Notes: a model not told the origin generated them from the letters alone. A DNA stretch of 64,000 nt from Serratia fonticola (GCF_006715025.1 NZ_VFMK01000001.1:5552597-5616596), one strand, 5' to 3'. Shown: positions 38,428 through 52,455, numbered from the stretch's first letter. Program-made: numbers and translations.

Positions 38428-39580
38428 TTTTAGCGAACATCTGCAACAGTGGGATTGGGATGACCTCCGGCTTCGCATTAACAGCAAAACAGCGCGTGAC
38501 GTCGAACAGGCGCTCAATACAGAAAAGCTGACGCGAGAAGACTTTATGGCATTGCTCTCCCCTGCCGCCGCCCCCTACCTGGAACCCTTGGCGCAGCGAG
38601 CGCAACAGCTGACACGGCAGCGTTTCGGTAATGTGGTGAGCTTTTACGTACCGCTATATCTCTCTAACCTGTGCGCCAACGATTGTACTTACTGTGGTTT
38701 CTCAATGAGTAATCACCTTAAACGTAAAACACTGGATGCAACAGAGATCGAACGGGAATGTGCAGCCATCAAAACGCTGGGGTTTGACCACCTGCTGTTG
38801 GTGACTGGTGAGCACCAACGCAAAGTGGGCATGGACTATTTTCGTCAGCATATCCCCGCCATCCGCCGCCATTTCAGTTCGTTGATGATGGAGGTACAGC
38901 CGCTGGCACAGGAAGAATACGCCGAGTTGAAAATGCTTGGCTTGGACGGTGTACTGGTCTATCAGGAAACCTACCATCCAGCCACCTACCAGCAACACCA
39001 CCTGCGAGGGAAAAAGCAGGACTTCTACTGGCGCCTGGAAACAGCGGATCGTTTAGGTCGCGCCGGGATCGACAAGATCGGCCTGGGGGCGTTGATCGGG
39101 CTTTCCAGCAGTTGGCGTACAGACTGCTATCTGCTGGCAGAGCATCTGTTTTATCTGCAACAGACCTACTGGAAGAGCCGTTACTCGATCTCCTTTCCTC
39201 GCCTGCGGCCCTGCGCTGGTGGCATTGAACCTGCCTCCCTCATGAATGAACCACAACTAATGCAAGTCATTTGTGCGTTTCGGCTGTTTGCACCTGACGT
39301 TGAGCTTTCTTTATCCACACGGGAATCAGCCTTCTTCCGCGATCATATGATCCCTGTTGCCATCAACAGCGTCAGCGCCGGTTCAAAAACCCAGCCGGGC
39401 GGTTACGCCGATGACGTGCCCCCCCAGTTGGAACAGTTCGAACCGCACGATGGCCGAACACCACAACAGGTAGCCCAAGCCGTCAGCGCTATCGGGTTAC
39501 AACCGGTCTGGAAAGATTGGGATGAGCATCTGGGACGCGCTACGCAGCTTTCTGCAACGATTACAGGGCCGCTCCAATAG
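38417..39580 (+). CDS. thiH: Tyrosine lyase / dehydroglycine synthase
   Basis: Radical SAM enzyme that cleaves tyrosine to dehydroglycine and p-cresol for the anaerobic-type thiazole route. 387 residues (E. coli 377). The radical SAM triad CANDCTYCGFS (Cys-x3-Cys-x2-Cys) is near residues 85-95. It works with ThiG. Last gene of the operon; the overlap with thiG points to coupling. Confidence 0.97.
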   Translation: MVSNFSEHLQQWDWDDLRLRINSKTARDVEQALNTEKLTREDFMALLSPAAAPYLEPLAQRAQQLTRQRFGNVVSFYVPLYLSNLCANDCTYCGFSMSNHLKRKTLDATEIERECAAIKTLGFDHLLLVTGEHQRKVGMDYFRQHIPAIRRHFSSLMMEVQPLAQEEYAELKMLGLDGVLVYQETYHPATYQQHHLRGKKQDFYWRLETADRLGRAGIDKIGLGALIGLSSSWRTDCYLLAEHLFYLQQTYWKSRYSISFPRLRPCAGGIEPASLMNEPQLMQVICAFRLFAPDVELSLSTRESAFFRDHMIPVAINSVSAGSKTQPGGYADDVPPQLEQFEPHDGRTPQQVAQAVSAIGLQPVWKDWDEHLGRATQLSATITGPLQ

Positions 39581-39674
39581 CGCGGAAAGCACTACGCAAA
39601 ACAGAAAAGGCAGGCTGGTTCTGAAAATCGGCATCGTTATAGTGGCGGTGTTGGTTATCGAACCCGAGGCCAAC

Positions 39675-39755
39675 CAAGGTTATCTTCCCCTCTTGATAAC
39701 CTTGTCTTACCAAACACCGGAGCGTGCGGGGATTAGCCGCACGTTTCCGGTTTCT
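39675..39755 (+). terminator. Paired hairpins ending the thi operon
   Basis: A perfect 10-bp stem CAAGGTTATC..GATAACCTTG (39675-39704) and then a stem with core CGTGCGG..CCGCACG (39718-39750) followed by TTTCTTCT. The second is the likely terminator; it lies between convergent thiH and the transporter gene. Confidence 0.65.
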
Positions 39756-39814
39756 TCTATTACCCATATAAGGACGCCATCTTTTGTGCCCTCATAAATT
39801 CATAAAGTCAGGAT

Positions 39815-41170
39815 TCAGTCCACCGCTTGGGGTTTCATTCTCATTCCGACGATGGCCGAAAGCAGACACCCTGCTGCCAGATAGGCGGCAACCAAGTGCC
39901 AGGAGCCGCCCATAAACTCCACCAGCAACACGGCAATAAATGGCGTAAAGCCCCCGCCAACCACGCTGGCTACCTGGTAACCCACTCCAGCACCGCTGTA
40001 GCGATATGCAGTACCGAACAACTCAGTAAACATCGGTTGTTGCACACTAACGAGCATGTCATGTGCAACGTTACCAAGCATGATGGCAAAGAAGATAATC
40101 ATCAGGGTATTACGGCTTTCCAGAGCCATGAAGAACGGTATCGCACTGGCAAAACCAATTAACGCCCCCGTGACGTATATCCGGCGTCGGCCAAAGCGAT
40201 CGGCCAGATAAGCAAAGCAAGGAATGGAGACGCAGCTTACCGCTCCCACCAACAAACCGATGTTAAGAAAGATGTCGCGCGAAAGGCCAAGGTGAGTCGT
40301 TGAGTAGTTCATGGCAAAAGCCGTAACGATATACATCGTCAGCAACTCGCCAAATCTCAAGGCAATGATCAATAAAAAGGCCTTGGGGCTCTGGCGCAGG
40401 GCCTCGAAGATCGGGAATTTGCGTATCTTGTTGGCTCTATCCTGCAACGTCTTGTTAGCTTCAAACTCCTGCGACTCATCCATGCCGTTACGGACCCACC
40501 AGGCAATGGCGACCAATATCAGGCTAAATATGAAAGGCAAGCGCCAGCCCCAGTTGATAAAATCTTCATTTGACGTCGCTTGGCTAACCAGAGAAACCGA
40601 ACCGGTCGCCAACAACAGCCCGACACCAAAACCAACCTGTACCCCACTGCTGTAGAAAGCTTTTTTCTTTTTGGGTGCACTTTCAACCGCCAGCAGAGCC
40701 GCGCCCCCCCATTCGCCACCAACCGCAAATCCTTGAATGGCGCGTAACACTACCAGCAGGACCGGAGCCCACCAGCCAATCGAATCAAAAGAGGGTAACA
40801 GGCCGATCAAGGCGGTGGAGATCCCCATCATCCAGACCGTAATCATCAGCATACGTTTACGGCCCAGCTTGTCGCCAAAGTGACCAAACACCATGCCGCC
40901 TAATGGCCGGAACAAGAAACCGACGCCAAAGGTGCCAAATGCAGCCAGCGTCCCCATGGTCGGACTCACCTGGGGAAAGAATTCGGTGTTAAATACCAGA
41001 GCGGCAACTATTCCGTACAGCAAAAAGTCGTACCAGTCGACAACCGCACCAACAAAGCTCCCCCACGCAGCGCGGCGAGCCCGCTTCTGAGAGGAGCTTG
41101 TTAACTGGGTTTGTAAGGCGATATCGCTACTCGCTGAGGTAGCGTTGCTGATTGCTGTTGTGGTATCCAT
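39815..41170 (-). CDS. MHS-family MFS transporter (ShiA/YhjE-like)
   Basis: A 451-residue inner-membrane permease of the metabolite:H+ symporter group. After a hydrophilic Ser/Thr-rich N-terminus of about 30 residues come twelve hydrophobic segments. Family motifs are GAVVDWYDFLLYG (TM1), HFGDKLGRKRML (MFS motif A, near residue 97), RAIQGFAVGGEWGGAALL (near 145) and LADRFGRRRIY in the second half. The substrate cannot be told: ShiA (shikimate), YhjE and dicarboxylate-type carriers share this pattern. It lies between thiH and rpoC, where E. coli has no transporter, so it is an insertion relative to that order. Confidence 0.9.
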   Translation of the reverse strand: MDTTTAISNATSASSDIALQTQLTSSSQKRARRAAWGSFVGAVVDWYDFLLYGIVAALVFNTEFFPQVSPTMGTLAAFGTFGVGFLFRPLGGMVFGHFGDKLGRKRMLMITVWMMGISTALIGLLPSFDSIGWWAPVLLVVLRAIQGFAVGGEWGGAALLAVESAPKKKKAFYSSGVQVGFGVGLLLATGSVSLVSQATSNEDFINWGWRLPFIFSLILVAIAWWVRNGMDESQEFEANKTLQDRANKIRKFPIFEALRQSPKAFLLIIALRFGELLTMYIVTAFAMNYSTTHLGLSRDIFLNIGLLVGAVSCVSIPCFAYLADRFGRRRIYVTGALIGFASAIPFFMALESRNTLMIIFFAIMLGNVAHDMLVSVQQPMFTELFGTAYRYSGAGVGYQVASVVGGGFTPFIAVLLVEFMGGSWHLVAAYLAAGCLLSAIVGMRMKPQAVD

Positions 41171-41204
41171 GCCAGTCCCGTTATTTTAACTTTACAGCAC
41201 TGTA

Positions 41205-41239
41205 CAACAAAAAGCCCCAGCAAGGATAGCTGGGGCTTT
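41205..41239 (-). terminator. Terminator of the rpoBC operon
   Basis: Minus strand AAAGCCCCAGC-TATCCTT-GCTGGGGCTTT followed by TTTG (arms at 41229-41239 and 41211-41221), 42 bp beyond the rpoC stop. Perfect 11-bp stem. Confidence 0.92.
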
Positions 41240-41280
41240 CATCATTTACCGCTTAATGCAGTCAGGGATAGAGAGATGAC

Positions 41281-44200
41281 TTATTCGTCGTCACTACCAC
41301 CCAAATTACCGGCATTGAGCAATTCAGCCAGGTTCGCTGTCGCTTCTTCCGCGCTAACCTGCGGAACAACCGGTACTTCGCCCTGTGCTCTACGGCGCAT
41401 ACGATCCTGATGATAAGCGTAACCGGTACCGGCAGGGATCAGACGGCCCACGATCACGTTCTCTTTCAGACCACGCAGTTCGTCACGCTTACCGGCAACA
41501 GCCGCTTCGGTGAGAACACGCGTCGTTTCCTGGAACGATGCAGCAGAGATGAAGGACTCGGTCGCCAAGGAAGCCTTGGTGATACCCAGCAGGTCACGTG
41601 AGAAGGTTGCTTCGATTTTACCTTCAGCCGCAAGCTGACGGTTAGCAATCTTGACGCGTGAAACTTCAGCCTGTTCGCCTTCCAGGAACTCGGTGCCGCC
41701 AGCGCTAACGATGGTGCCTTTACGCAACATCTGACGAACGATAACTTCGATGTGCTTATCGTTAATCTTAACGCCTTGCAGACGATAAACTTCCTGCACT
41801 TCGTTGGTGATGTAGCGGGTAACCGCATGCACACCACGCAGACGCAGAATGTCGTGTGGAGATTCTGGGCCGTCAGAAACAACGTCACCACGCTCCACAA
41901 TTTCGCCTTCAAACACGTTGAGCTGACGCCATTTCGGGATCATCTCTTCGTAAGCATCGCTGCCGTCCAGTGGGGAAATGACCAGACGACGTTTGCCTTT
42001 GGTCTCTTTACCGAACGAGATAATCCCGCTGATTTCAGCCAGGATTGCCGGCTCTTTCGGACGACGAGCTTCGAACAGATCCGCAACGCGTGGCAGACCA
42101 CCGGTAATATCCTTGGTACCGCCGGATTCCTGAGGAATACGCGCCAGGGTATCACCCGCACCGATCTGAATGCCGTCTTCCAACTGCACAATCGCTTTAC
42201 CTGGCAGGAAGTATTGAGCAGGCATATCTGTACCTGGGATCAATACGTCTTCGCCTTTGGCATCAACGATTTTCAGTGCCGGACGCAGGTCTTTACCGCT
42301 ACCGGTACGCTCTGCGCTGTCCAGTACCACCAGAGAAGACAAACCGGTCAGTTCGTCGGTCTGGCGAGTAATGGTCTGGCCGTCAATCATATCGGCGAAG
42401 CGGATGAAACCACTCACTTCACTGATAACTGGCATGGTGTGCGGATCCCAGTTAGCCACGGTTTCGCCACCGTTAACTTCTGCACCGTCACCTTTGCCCA
42501 TCACGGCACCGTAAGGCACTTTATAGCTTTCTTTGGTACGACCAAATTCGTCGATCAGCTTCAGCTCGGTATTACGTGAAGTAATCACCAGCTTGCCCGT
42601 TGCGTTCATAACGAACTTAACGTTGCTCAGCTTCAGCGTACCTTTGTTCTTCACCTGAATGCTGGATTCAGCAGCAGCACGCGAAGCCGCACCACCGATG
42701 TGGAACGTACGCATCGTCAGCTGTGTACCCGGCTCACCGATGGACTGTGCTGCGATAACACCGATAGCTTCACCTTTGTTGATGATGTGACCACGTGCCA
42801 GGTCGCGACCATAGCAATTGGCACACACACCAAAATCGGTTTCACAGCTAACGACGGAACGAACCTTAACGCTGTCGACAGAGTTCTCTTCCAACAGGTC
42901 ACAGGTCTTCTCGTTCAACAGGGTGTTACGTGGCACCAGGATGTCCGCCGTACCCGGCTTGATGACATCTTCGGCGGTCACACGACCCAGAACGCGCTCA
43001 CGCAGTGGCTCTTTAACGTCACCACCTTCGATAACCGGAGTCATCATGATGCCGTTGTGAGTACCACAGTCGTCTTCGGTTACTACCAGGTCCTGCGCCA
43101 CGTCAACCAGACGACGGGTCAGATAACCGGAGTTTGCCGTTTTCAGTGCGGTATCCGCCAAACCTTTACGCGCACCGTGCGTGGAGATGAAGTACTGGAG
43201 TACGTTCAGACCTTCACGGAAGTTCGCAGTGATTGGCGTTTCGATGATGGAGCCATCTGGCTTCGCCATCAGACCACGCATACCGGCCAACTGACGGATC
43301 TGAGCGGCAGAACCACGAGCACCGGAGTCGGCCATCATAAAGATGCTGTTGAAGGAAACTTGTTGTTCCACCACGCCGTCACGGTTAACCACGTCTTCAA
43401 CCGACAGGTTTTCCATCATCGCTTTAGCAACACGTTCGTTCGCCGCAGCCCAGATATCGATCACTTTGTTGTAGCGTTCGCCAGCGGTCACCAGACCAGA
43501 CTGGAACTGCTCCTGGATCTCGGCAACTTCGGTTTCCGCTTCTTCGATGATCTCCGCTTTTTTCGCTGGAATCACCATATCATCGATACCTACAGAAGCC
43601 CCAGAACGAGCAGCGTAAGCAAAACCGGTGTACATGATCTGGTCAGCGAAGATAACGGTCGGCTTCAGGCCCAGGATGCGGTAACAGGTGTTCAGCATCT
43701 TGGAGATCGCTTTCTTGCCCAGAGGCTGGTTAACGATCGAGTAAGGCAGACCTTTTGGTACGATCATCCACAGGATGGCACGACCAATGGTGGTATCAAC
43801 GATAGAGGTCTGATGAACAGATTCGCCTTCGGTATTTTTGATCTCTTCTGTAATACGCACTTTTACGCGTGCATGCAGAGAGGCCAGACCGGCGCGATAA
43901 ACACGTTCAGCTTCCTTAGGACCCGTCAGAACCATGCCTTCGCCCTTGGCGTTAACACAGTCACGAGTCATATAGTACAGACCCAATACAACGTCCTGAG
44001 AAGGAACGATGATTGGCTCGCCGTTCGCTGGTGACAGGATGTTGTTGGTAGACATCATCAACGCACGCGCTTCCAGCTGGGCTTCCAGCGTCAACGGTAC
44101 GTGAACAGCCATTTGGTCACCATCGAAGTCGGCGTTGTATGCCGCACAAACCAGCGGGTGCAGCTGGATCGCTTTACCTTCGATCAGAACCGGTTCAAAC

Positions 44201-45507
44201 GCCTGGATCCCCAAACGGTGCAGGGTTGGTGCACGGTTCAGCAGTACCGGGTGTTCGCGGATAACTTCGTCCAGGATATCCCAAACGACAGCTTCTTCGC
44301 GCTCAACCATTTTCTTGGCGGCTTTGATCGTCGTGGCCAGGCCACGCAGTTCCAGCTTGCCGTAGATGAACGGTTTGAACAGTTCCAGTGCCATTTTCTT
44401 CGGCAGACCGCACTGATGCAGGCGCAGGTATGGACCTACGGTGATTACAGAACGACCGGAATAGTCAACACGTTTACCCAGCAGGTTCTGACGGAAACGA
44501 CCCTGCTTACCTTTGATCATATCGGCCAAAGATTTCAGAGGACGTTTGTTGGAACCGGTGATTGCACGACCGCGACGGCCGTTATCCAGCAGGGCATCTA
44601 CCGCTTCTTGCAGCATACGCTTTTCGTTGCGCACGATGATGTCAGGCGCAGCCAGATCCAGCAGGCGTTTCAGACGGTTGTTACGGTTGATCACGCGGCG
44701 ATACAGATCGTTCAGATCTGAAGTCGCGAAACGGCCACCGTCCAGCGGAACCAACGGACGCAGGTCCGGCGGCAGTACTGGCAACACGGTCAGGATCATC
44801 CACTCTGGCTTGTTACCAGATTGAACGAACGCTTCCAGCAGCTTGATACGCTTGGTCAGCTTCTTACGCTTGGTTTCAGAGTTGGTTTCGTTCAGCTCTT
44901 CACGCAGTTGCTCACACTCGGCTTCCAGATCCATGTTTTTCAACAGGGCCTGAATAGCTTCCGCACCCATCTTGGCGTCAAATTCGTCACCGAACTCTTC
45001 CAACGCATCCAGATACTGCTCTTCAGTCAGGATCTGACGACGTTCGAGGTTAGTCATACCGCCTTCGACCACTACATAGGATTCGAAGTACAGTACACGT
45101 TCGATATCGCGCAGTGGCATATCCAGCAGTAAACCGATGCGGGATGGCAGCGATTTCAGGAACCAGATGTGCGCAGTTGGAGAAGCCAGTTCGATGTGGC
45201 CCATACGCTCACGGCGCACTTTGGTCTGGGTCACTTCAACGCCGCACTTCTCACAGATAACACCGCGGTGTTTCAAGCGCTTGTACTTACCGCACAGGCA
45301 CTCGTAATCTTTTACCGGCCCAAAGATACGGGCGCAGAAAAGGCCGTCACGTTCTGGTTTGAACGTACGGTAGTTAATGGTTTCCGGCTTTTTAACTTCA
45401 CCGAACGACCAAGAACGGATCATGTCTGGCGATGCCAGAGCAATTTTGATCGCATCAAACTCTTCGGTCTTAGTTTGCGCTTTCAGAAACTTCAATAAGT
45501 CTTTCAC
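41281..45507 (-). CDS. rpoC: RNA polymerase beta' subunit
   Basis: Largest core subunit of RNA polymerase, with the catalytic magnesium site. 1408 residues (E. coli 1407). The true start is GTG 45507 (KDLLKFLKAQ after it), with AGGAG eight bases upstream; the open frame continues upstream without a site. The zinc ribbon CLCGKYKRLKHRGVICEKC is near residues 70-88, the catalytic NADFDGDQMAVH near 458-469, and the bridge/trigger region contains the block GEPGTQLTMRTFHIGGA. Lies 118 bp after rpoB and ends at a strong terminator. Confidence 0.99.
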   Translation of the reverse strand: MKDLLKFLKAQTKTEEFDAIKIALASPDMIRSWSFGEVKKPETINYRTFKPERDGLFCARIFGPVKDYECLCGKYKRLKHRGVICEKCGVEVTQTKVRRERMGHIELASPTAHIWFLKSLPSRIGLLLDMPLRDIERVLYFESYVVVEGGMTNLERRQILTEEQYLDALEEFGDEFDAKMGAEAIQALLKNMDLEAECEQLREELNETNSETKRKKLTKRIKLLEAFVQSGNKPEWMILTVLPVLPPDLRPLVPLDGGRFATSDLNDLYRRVINRNNRLKRLLDLAAPDIIVRNEKRMLQEAVDALLDNGRRGRAITGSNKRPLKSLADMIKGKQGRFRQNLLGKRVDYSGRSVITVGPYLRLHQCGLPKKMALELFKPFIYGKLELRGLATTIKAAKKMVEREEAVVWDILDEVIREHPVLLNRAPTLHRLGIQAFEPVLIEGKAIQLHPLVCAAYNADFDGDQMAVHVPLTLEAQLEARALMMSTNNILSPANGEPIIVPSQDVVLGLYYMTRDCVNAKGEGMVLTGPKEAERVYRAGLASLHARVKVRITEEIKNTEGESVHQTSIVDTTIGRAILWMIVPKGLPYSIVNQPLGKKAISKMLNTCYRILGLKPTVIFADQIMYTGFAYAARSGASVGIDDMVIPAKKAEIIEEAETEVAEIQEQFQSGLVTAGERYNKVIDIWAAANERVAKAMMENLSVEDVVNRDGVVEQQVSFNSIFMMADSGARGSAAQIRQLAGMRGLMAKPDGSIIETPITANFREGLNVLQYFISTHGARKGLADTALKTANSGYLTRRLVDVAQDLVVTEDDCGTHNGIMMTPVIEGGDVKEPLRERVLGRVTAEDVIKPGTADILVPRNTLLNEKTCDLLEENSVDSVKVRSVVSCETDFGVCANCYGRDLARGHIINKGEAIGVIAAQSIGEPGTQLTMRTFHIGGAASRAAAESSIQVKNKGTLKLSNVKFVMNATGKLVITSRNTELKLIDEFGRTKESYKVPYGAVMGKGDGAEVNGGETVANWDPHTMPVISEVSGFIRFADMIDGQTITRQTDELTGLSSLVVLDSAERTGSGKDLRPALKIVDAKGEDVLIPGTDMPAQYFLPGKAIVQLEDGIQIGAGDTLARIPQESGGTKDITGGLPRVADLFEARRPKEPAILAEISGIISFGKETKGKRRLVISPLDGSDAYEEMIPKWRQLNVFEGEIVERGDVVSDGPESPHDILRLRGVHAVTRYITNEVQEVYRLQGVKINDKHIEVIVRQMLRKGTIVSAGGTEFLEGEQAEVSRVKIANRQLAAEGKIEATFSRDLLGITKASLATESFISAASFQETTRVLTEAAVAGKRDELRGLKENVIVGRLIPAGTGYAYHQDRMRRRAQGEVPVVPQVSAEEATANLAELLNAGNLGGSDDE

Positions 45508-45625
45508 GGATTGGCTCCTGTCGGAGTTAAACCTGTTGGGCGTACACTGACAAATTGTGCGCCCGTGTGACCTGAACAACCACCCTCTGGCTCCCTAAGG
45601 CCGGGAGCCAGAGCCGGAATAACGA

Positions 45626-49654
<4,029 letters not shown>

Positions 49655-49910
49655 AGGGTTCCTCAGCTCGCTGAAAAGTAGAACCGCTCTGTCCGTCCGA
49701 TAGGGACAGTTCATGCAACACCATTTTGTCGACCGGAAAGCGGGAACACTTTCCGCAATACCCGTTTCTATCACGCTTAAATCATTTCATTGCCTTTGCC
49801 ACAGATTCGGCTGTAGCAGGGAGAGCAGTATATTAAGTCGTCGATAGAAAGAAATATTGGGGTTAGCCAGCAGTCAAACAGTGTGAAACTCTACTGACGC
49901 CCTACAGCGC

Positions 49911-49941
49911 AAAAAGGCTGGTGACCAAAAAGTCACCAGCC
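49911..49941 (-). terminator. rplL-rpoB attenuator
   Basis: Minus strand GGCTGGTGAC-loop-GTCACCAGCC with a T-run (arms 49932-49941 and 49916-49925; T-run 49911-49915). Perfect 10-bp stem. It matches the known partial terminator that lowers rpoBC expression relative to the ribosomal proteins. The rest of the 49655-49981 gap is leader sequence; an RNase III site like that of E. coli is possible but not assigned. Confidence 0.9.
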
Positions 49942-49981
49942 ATCAGTCTGTTAAGCCAGACTGTACTCTGAGAAGTTAAAA

Positions 49982-50347
49982 TTATTTAACTTCAACAGAA
50001 GCGCCAGCTTCTTCCAGAGATTTTTTCAGGGCTTCAGCGTCATCTTTGCTGATGCCTTCTTTCAGTACTGCTGGAGCTGATTCTACCAGGTCTTTAGCTT
50101 CTTTCAGGCCCAGACCGGTTGCGCCACGTACTGCTTTGATAACAGCAACTTTGTTACCGCCAACAGCAGACAGGACAACGTCGAACTCAGTTTTTTCTTC
50201 AGCAGCTTCAGCAGGACCAGCAGCTACAGCAACAGCAGCAGCAGCAGAAACGCCGAATTTTTCTTCCATAGCGGAAACCAGTTCAACAACGTCCATTACG
50301 GACATAGCAGCAACTGCTTCCAGGATTTGGTCTTTAGTGATAGACAT
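49982..50347 (-). CDS. rplL: 50S ribosomal protein L7/L12
   Basis: Stalk protein that recruits translation GTPases. 121 residues. N-terminal dimerisation domain (MSITKDQILEAVAAMSVMDV), Ala/Gly-rich hinge (residues about 37-52) and C-terminal domain with GNKVAVIKAVRGATGLGLKE. TAGGAAC precedes the ATG. 63 bp after rplJ. Confidence 0.99.
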   Translation of the reverse strand: MSITKDQILEAVAAMSVMDVVELVSAMEEKFGVSAAAAVAVAAGPAEAAEEKTEFDVVLSAVGGNKVAVIKAVRGATGLGLKEAKDLVESAPAVLKEGISKDDAEALKKSLEEAGASVEVK

Positions 50348-50410
50348 AACAATTGTTCCTAAAATTCAGAAATAGTTTAAATACGTTAGCAAAGGCTAAG
50401 AAAGAGTGGC

Positions 50411-50908
50411 TTATGCCGCTTCTTTCTGATCGCGCAGAGCAGCCAGAGTACGAACCAGTTTGCCGGCAGCGGCTTCTTTCATGGTCGACATCAGGCGTGC
50501 GATTGCTTCTTCGTAAGTAGGCAGCGTTGCCAAGCGGTCGATTTGCGCCGCAGGGATCAGCTCACCTTCAAAGGCCGCAGCTTTAACCTCGAATTTTGCA
50601 TTCGCTTTCGCGAACTCTTTGAACAGACGAGCAGCAGCGCCCGGGTGTTCGTTAGAGAATGCAATCAAGGTAGGACCGACAAACGTGTCTTTCAGGCATT
50701 CGAAAGGAGTGCCTTCAACTACGCGACGCATCAGGGTGTTACGAACAACACGCATGTAAACGCCAGCTTCACGACCTGCTTTACGCAGTTCAGTCATTTT
50801 ATCTACGGTAACGCCGCGGGAATCCGCAACAACCGCAGACAGCGCGCCTTTGGCCACTTCGTTGACTTCAGCAACAATCGCTTGTTTGTCTTGAAGATTT
50901 AATGCCAT
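50411..50908 (-). CDS. rplJ: 50S ribosomal protein L10
   Basis: Base of the ribosomal stalk; binds L7/L12 dimers and 23S rRNA. 165 residues as in E. coli. MALNLQDKQAIVAEVNEVAK at the start, GVTVDKMTELRKAGREAG near residue 30 and C-terminal helix MKEAAAGKLVRTLAALRDQK for L12 binding. Autoregulates through its leader. Confidence 0.99.
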   Translation of the reverse strand: MALNLQDKQAIVAEVNEVAKGALSAVVADSRGVTVDKMTELRKAGREAGVYMRVVRNTLMRRVVEGTPFECLKDTFVGPTLIAFSNEHPGAAARLFKEFAKANAKFEVKAAAFEGELIPAAQIDRLATLPTYEEAIARLMSTMKEAAAGKLVRTLAALRDQKEAA

Positions 50909-51200
50909 TAGCTTTTTGCTCCTGGATTAGCCGGGGAGTATTCCCCGGAACTCACTTCACTCAACACCTGGTGTGTACACCAGGCGAGAGCGCTTAAACA
51001 CGGTGAGCAGAATCCAGCAAAGACCATTCTTTTATAAAGAAAAATTTCTTTAGGCTCTGTCACCGTCTACGCAGGAAGGATTAAGCACCTTTCGGCACAC
51101 CTGCGGTCTTGGACGGAGGCCTGGATAGGCCAGGCTCCAACCGAAAAATCTGTTGTTTTACTTTTAGCCGAAGCTAAATAGCAAAACCTTGGGGTACAAG
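50909..51200 (-). promoter_or_regulatory. L10 (rplJ) autoregulatory mRNA leader
   Basis: The long untranslated leader contains the conserved elements of the L10-L12 binding site, such as GGAGCCTGGCCTATCCAGGC (minus strand, about 51114-51133) and GTGTGCCGAAAGGTGC downstream. The L10-L12 complex represses translation of rplJL by binding here in E. coli. Identified by position and partial sequence recall. Confidence 0.8.
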
Positions 51201-51229
51201 ATTCTAGGCGAATATTTACCCCAAGTCAA
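51201..51229 (-). promoter_or_regulatory. rplJ promoter (PL10)
   Basis: Minus strand TTGACT (51224-51229), 17-bp spacer, TAGAAT (51201-51206), six bases after the rplA stop. It drives rplJL-rpoBC. Confidence 0.88.
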
Positions 51230-51234
51230 AGCGA

Positions 51235-51939
51235 TTAGTTCGCTACAGCAGTCAAGCCGCTTTGATCGATAGCGACGCCAGCACCCATGGTGGTGGAGAG
51301 GCTAACTTTCTTGATGTACACGCCTTTCGCCTGAGATGGTTTTGCTTTTTTCAGCGCAACCAGCAGGGCTTCCAGGTTTTCCTTCAGCTTGTCTGCGTCG
51401 AAATCAACCTTACCGATAGTGGTATGGATGATGCCGTTTTTGTCGTTACGATAACGAACCTGACCTGCTTTAGCGTTTTTCACTGCTTCAGCAACGTTCG
51501 GAGTAACGGTACCCACTTTCGGGTTTGGCATCAGGCCACGTGGACCCAGAACCTGGCCCAGTTGACCAACAACGCGCATTGCATCTGGAGAAGCAATAAC
51601 AACGTCGAAGTTCATTTCGCCTTTTTTGATCTGGTCAGCCAGATCTTCCATACCTACCAGCTCTGCGCCAGCAGCTTTAGCCGCTTCAGCGTTAGGGCCC
51701 TGGGTAAATACGGCAACGCGAACGCTGCGACCAGTACCGTGTGGCAGAACAGTAGCACCACGTACGTTTTGGTCTGATTTACGAGCGTCGATGCCGAGGT
51801 TAACGGCAACGTCAACGCTTTCTACGAATTTAGCGGTGGCCAGCTCTTTCAGCAGAGCAACAGCTTCGGCGATGTCATACTGTTTAGTAGCATCAACTTT
51901 GTCACGGATCACGCGCATGCGCTTGGTCAGCTTAGCCAT
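51235..51939 (-). CDS. rplA: 50S ribosomal protein L1
   Basis: Mobile L1 stalk protein, 234 residues as in E. coli; also the translational repressor of rplKA. MAKLTKRMRVIRDKVDATKQ at the start, MPNPKVGTVTPNVAEAVKNA near residue 122 and the C-terminal YIKKVSLSTTMGAGV. GGAGGG precedes its ATG, three bases beyond the rplK stop. Confidence 0.99.
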   Translation of the reverse strand: MAKLTKRMRVIRDKVDATKQYDIAEAVALLKELATAKFVESVDVAVNLGIDARKSDQNVRGATVLPHGTGRSVRVAVFTQGPNAEAAKAAGAELVGMEDLADQIKKGEMNFDVVIASPDAMRVVGQLGQVLGPRGLMPNPKVGTVTPNVAEAVKNAKAGQVRYRNDKNGIIHTTIGKVDFDADKLKENLEALLVALKKAKPSQAKGVYIKKVSLSTTMGAGVAIDQSGLTAVAN

Positions 51940-51942
51940 TTC

Positions 51943-52371
51943 TTAACCCTCCACTACCAGGCCCATGGAACGAGCAGTACCTTCGATGGAGCGAATCATC
52001 GCTTCAACGTCAGAACCAGTCATGTCCGCAGCTTTGGTTTCTGCGATTTCACGAACCTGCGCACTCGTCACTTTACCCACTTTGTCTTTGTTCGGCTTGC
52101 CAGAACCAGACTTGATACCAGCCGCTTTCTTCAGCAGAACTGCTGCAGGCGGGGTTTTGGTAACGAAGGTGAAAGAGCGATCAGAATAAACAGTAATAAC
52201 AACAGGGATCGGCAGACCTTTTTCAACGCTGTCAGTCTTAGCATTGAACGCCTTACAGAATTCCATGATGTTAACACCTTGCTGACCCAGAGCTGGACCA
52301 ACTGGTGGACTTGGGTTAGCCATACCAGCTGCAACCTGCAGCTTAACGTAGGCTTGTACTTTCTTGGCCAT
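51943..52371 (-). CDS. rplK: 50S ribosomal protein L11
   Basis: Ribosomal protein of the GTPase centre and of RelA activation. 142 residues from ATG 52371 (MAKKVQAYVKLQVAAGMANP), the E. coli length; the upstream extension of the frame has no start site. Pro-rich PSPPVGPALGQQGVNIMEFC near residues 20-39 is the thiostrepton-sensitive region. Confidence 0.99.
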   Translation of the reverse strand: MAKKVQAYVKLQVAAGMANPSPPVGPALGQQGVNIMEFCKAFNAKTDSVEKGLPIPVVITVYSDRSFTFVTKTPPAAVLLKKAAGIKSGSGKPNKDKVGKVTSAQVREIAETKAADMTGSDVEAMIRSIEGTARSMGLVVEG

Positions 52372-52455
52372 TGAAATTTCCTCGTATGGGTAGTATCGCC
52401 TCCTGAGAGGCTCCCCGTGTTTCACCCCGCGCTAAAAGCGAGGGCATCTAAAAAC

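Noticed and set aside
39522..39797. 91-codon frame over the end of thiH
   Set aside because: Overlaps thiH and the terminator hairpins; it looks like a chance frame.
42700..44721. Long plus-strand frames (444 and 206 codons) inside rpoC
   Set aside because: Antisense shadows of a highly conserved, codon-biased gene; rpoC itself is beyond doubt.
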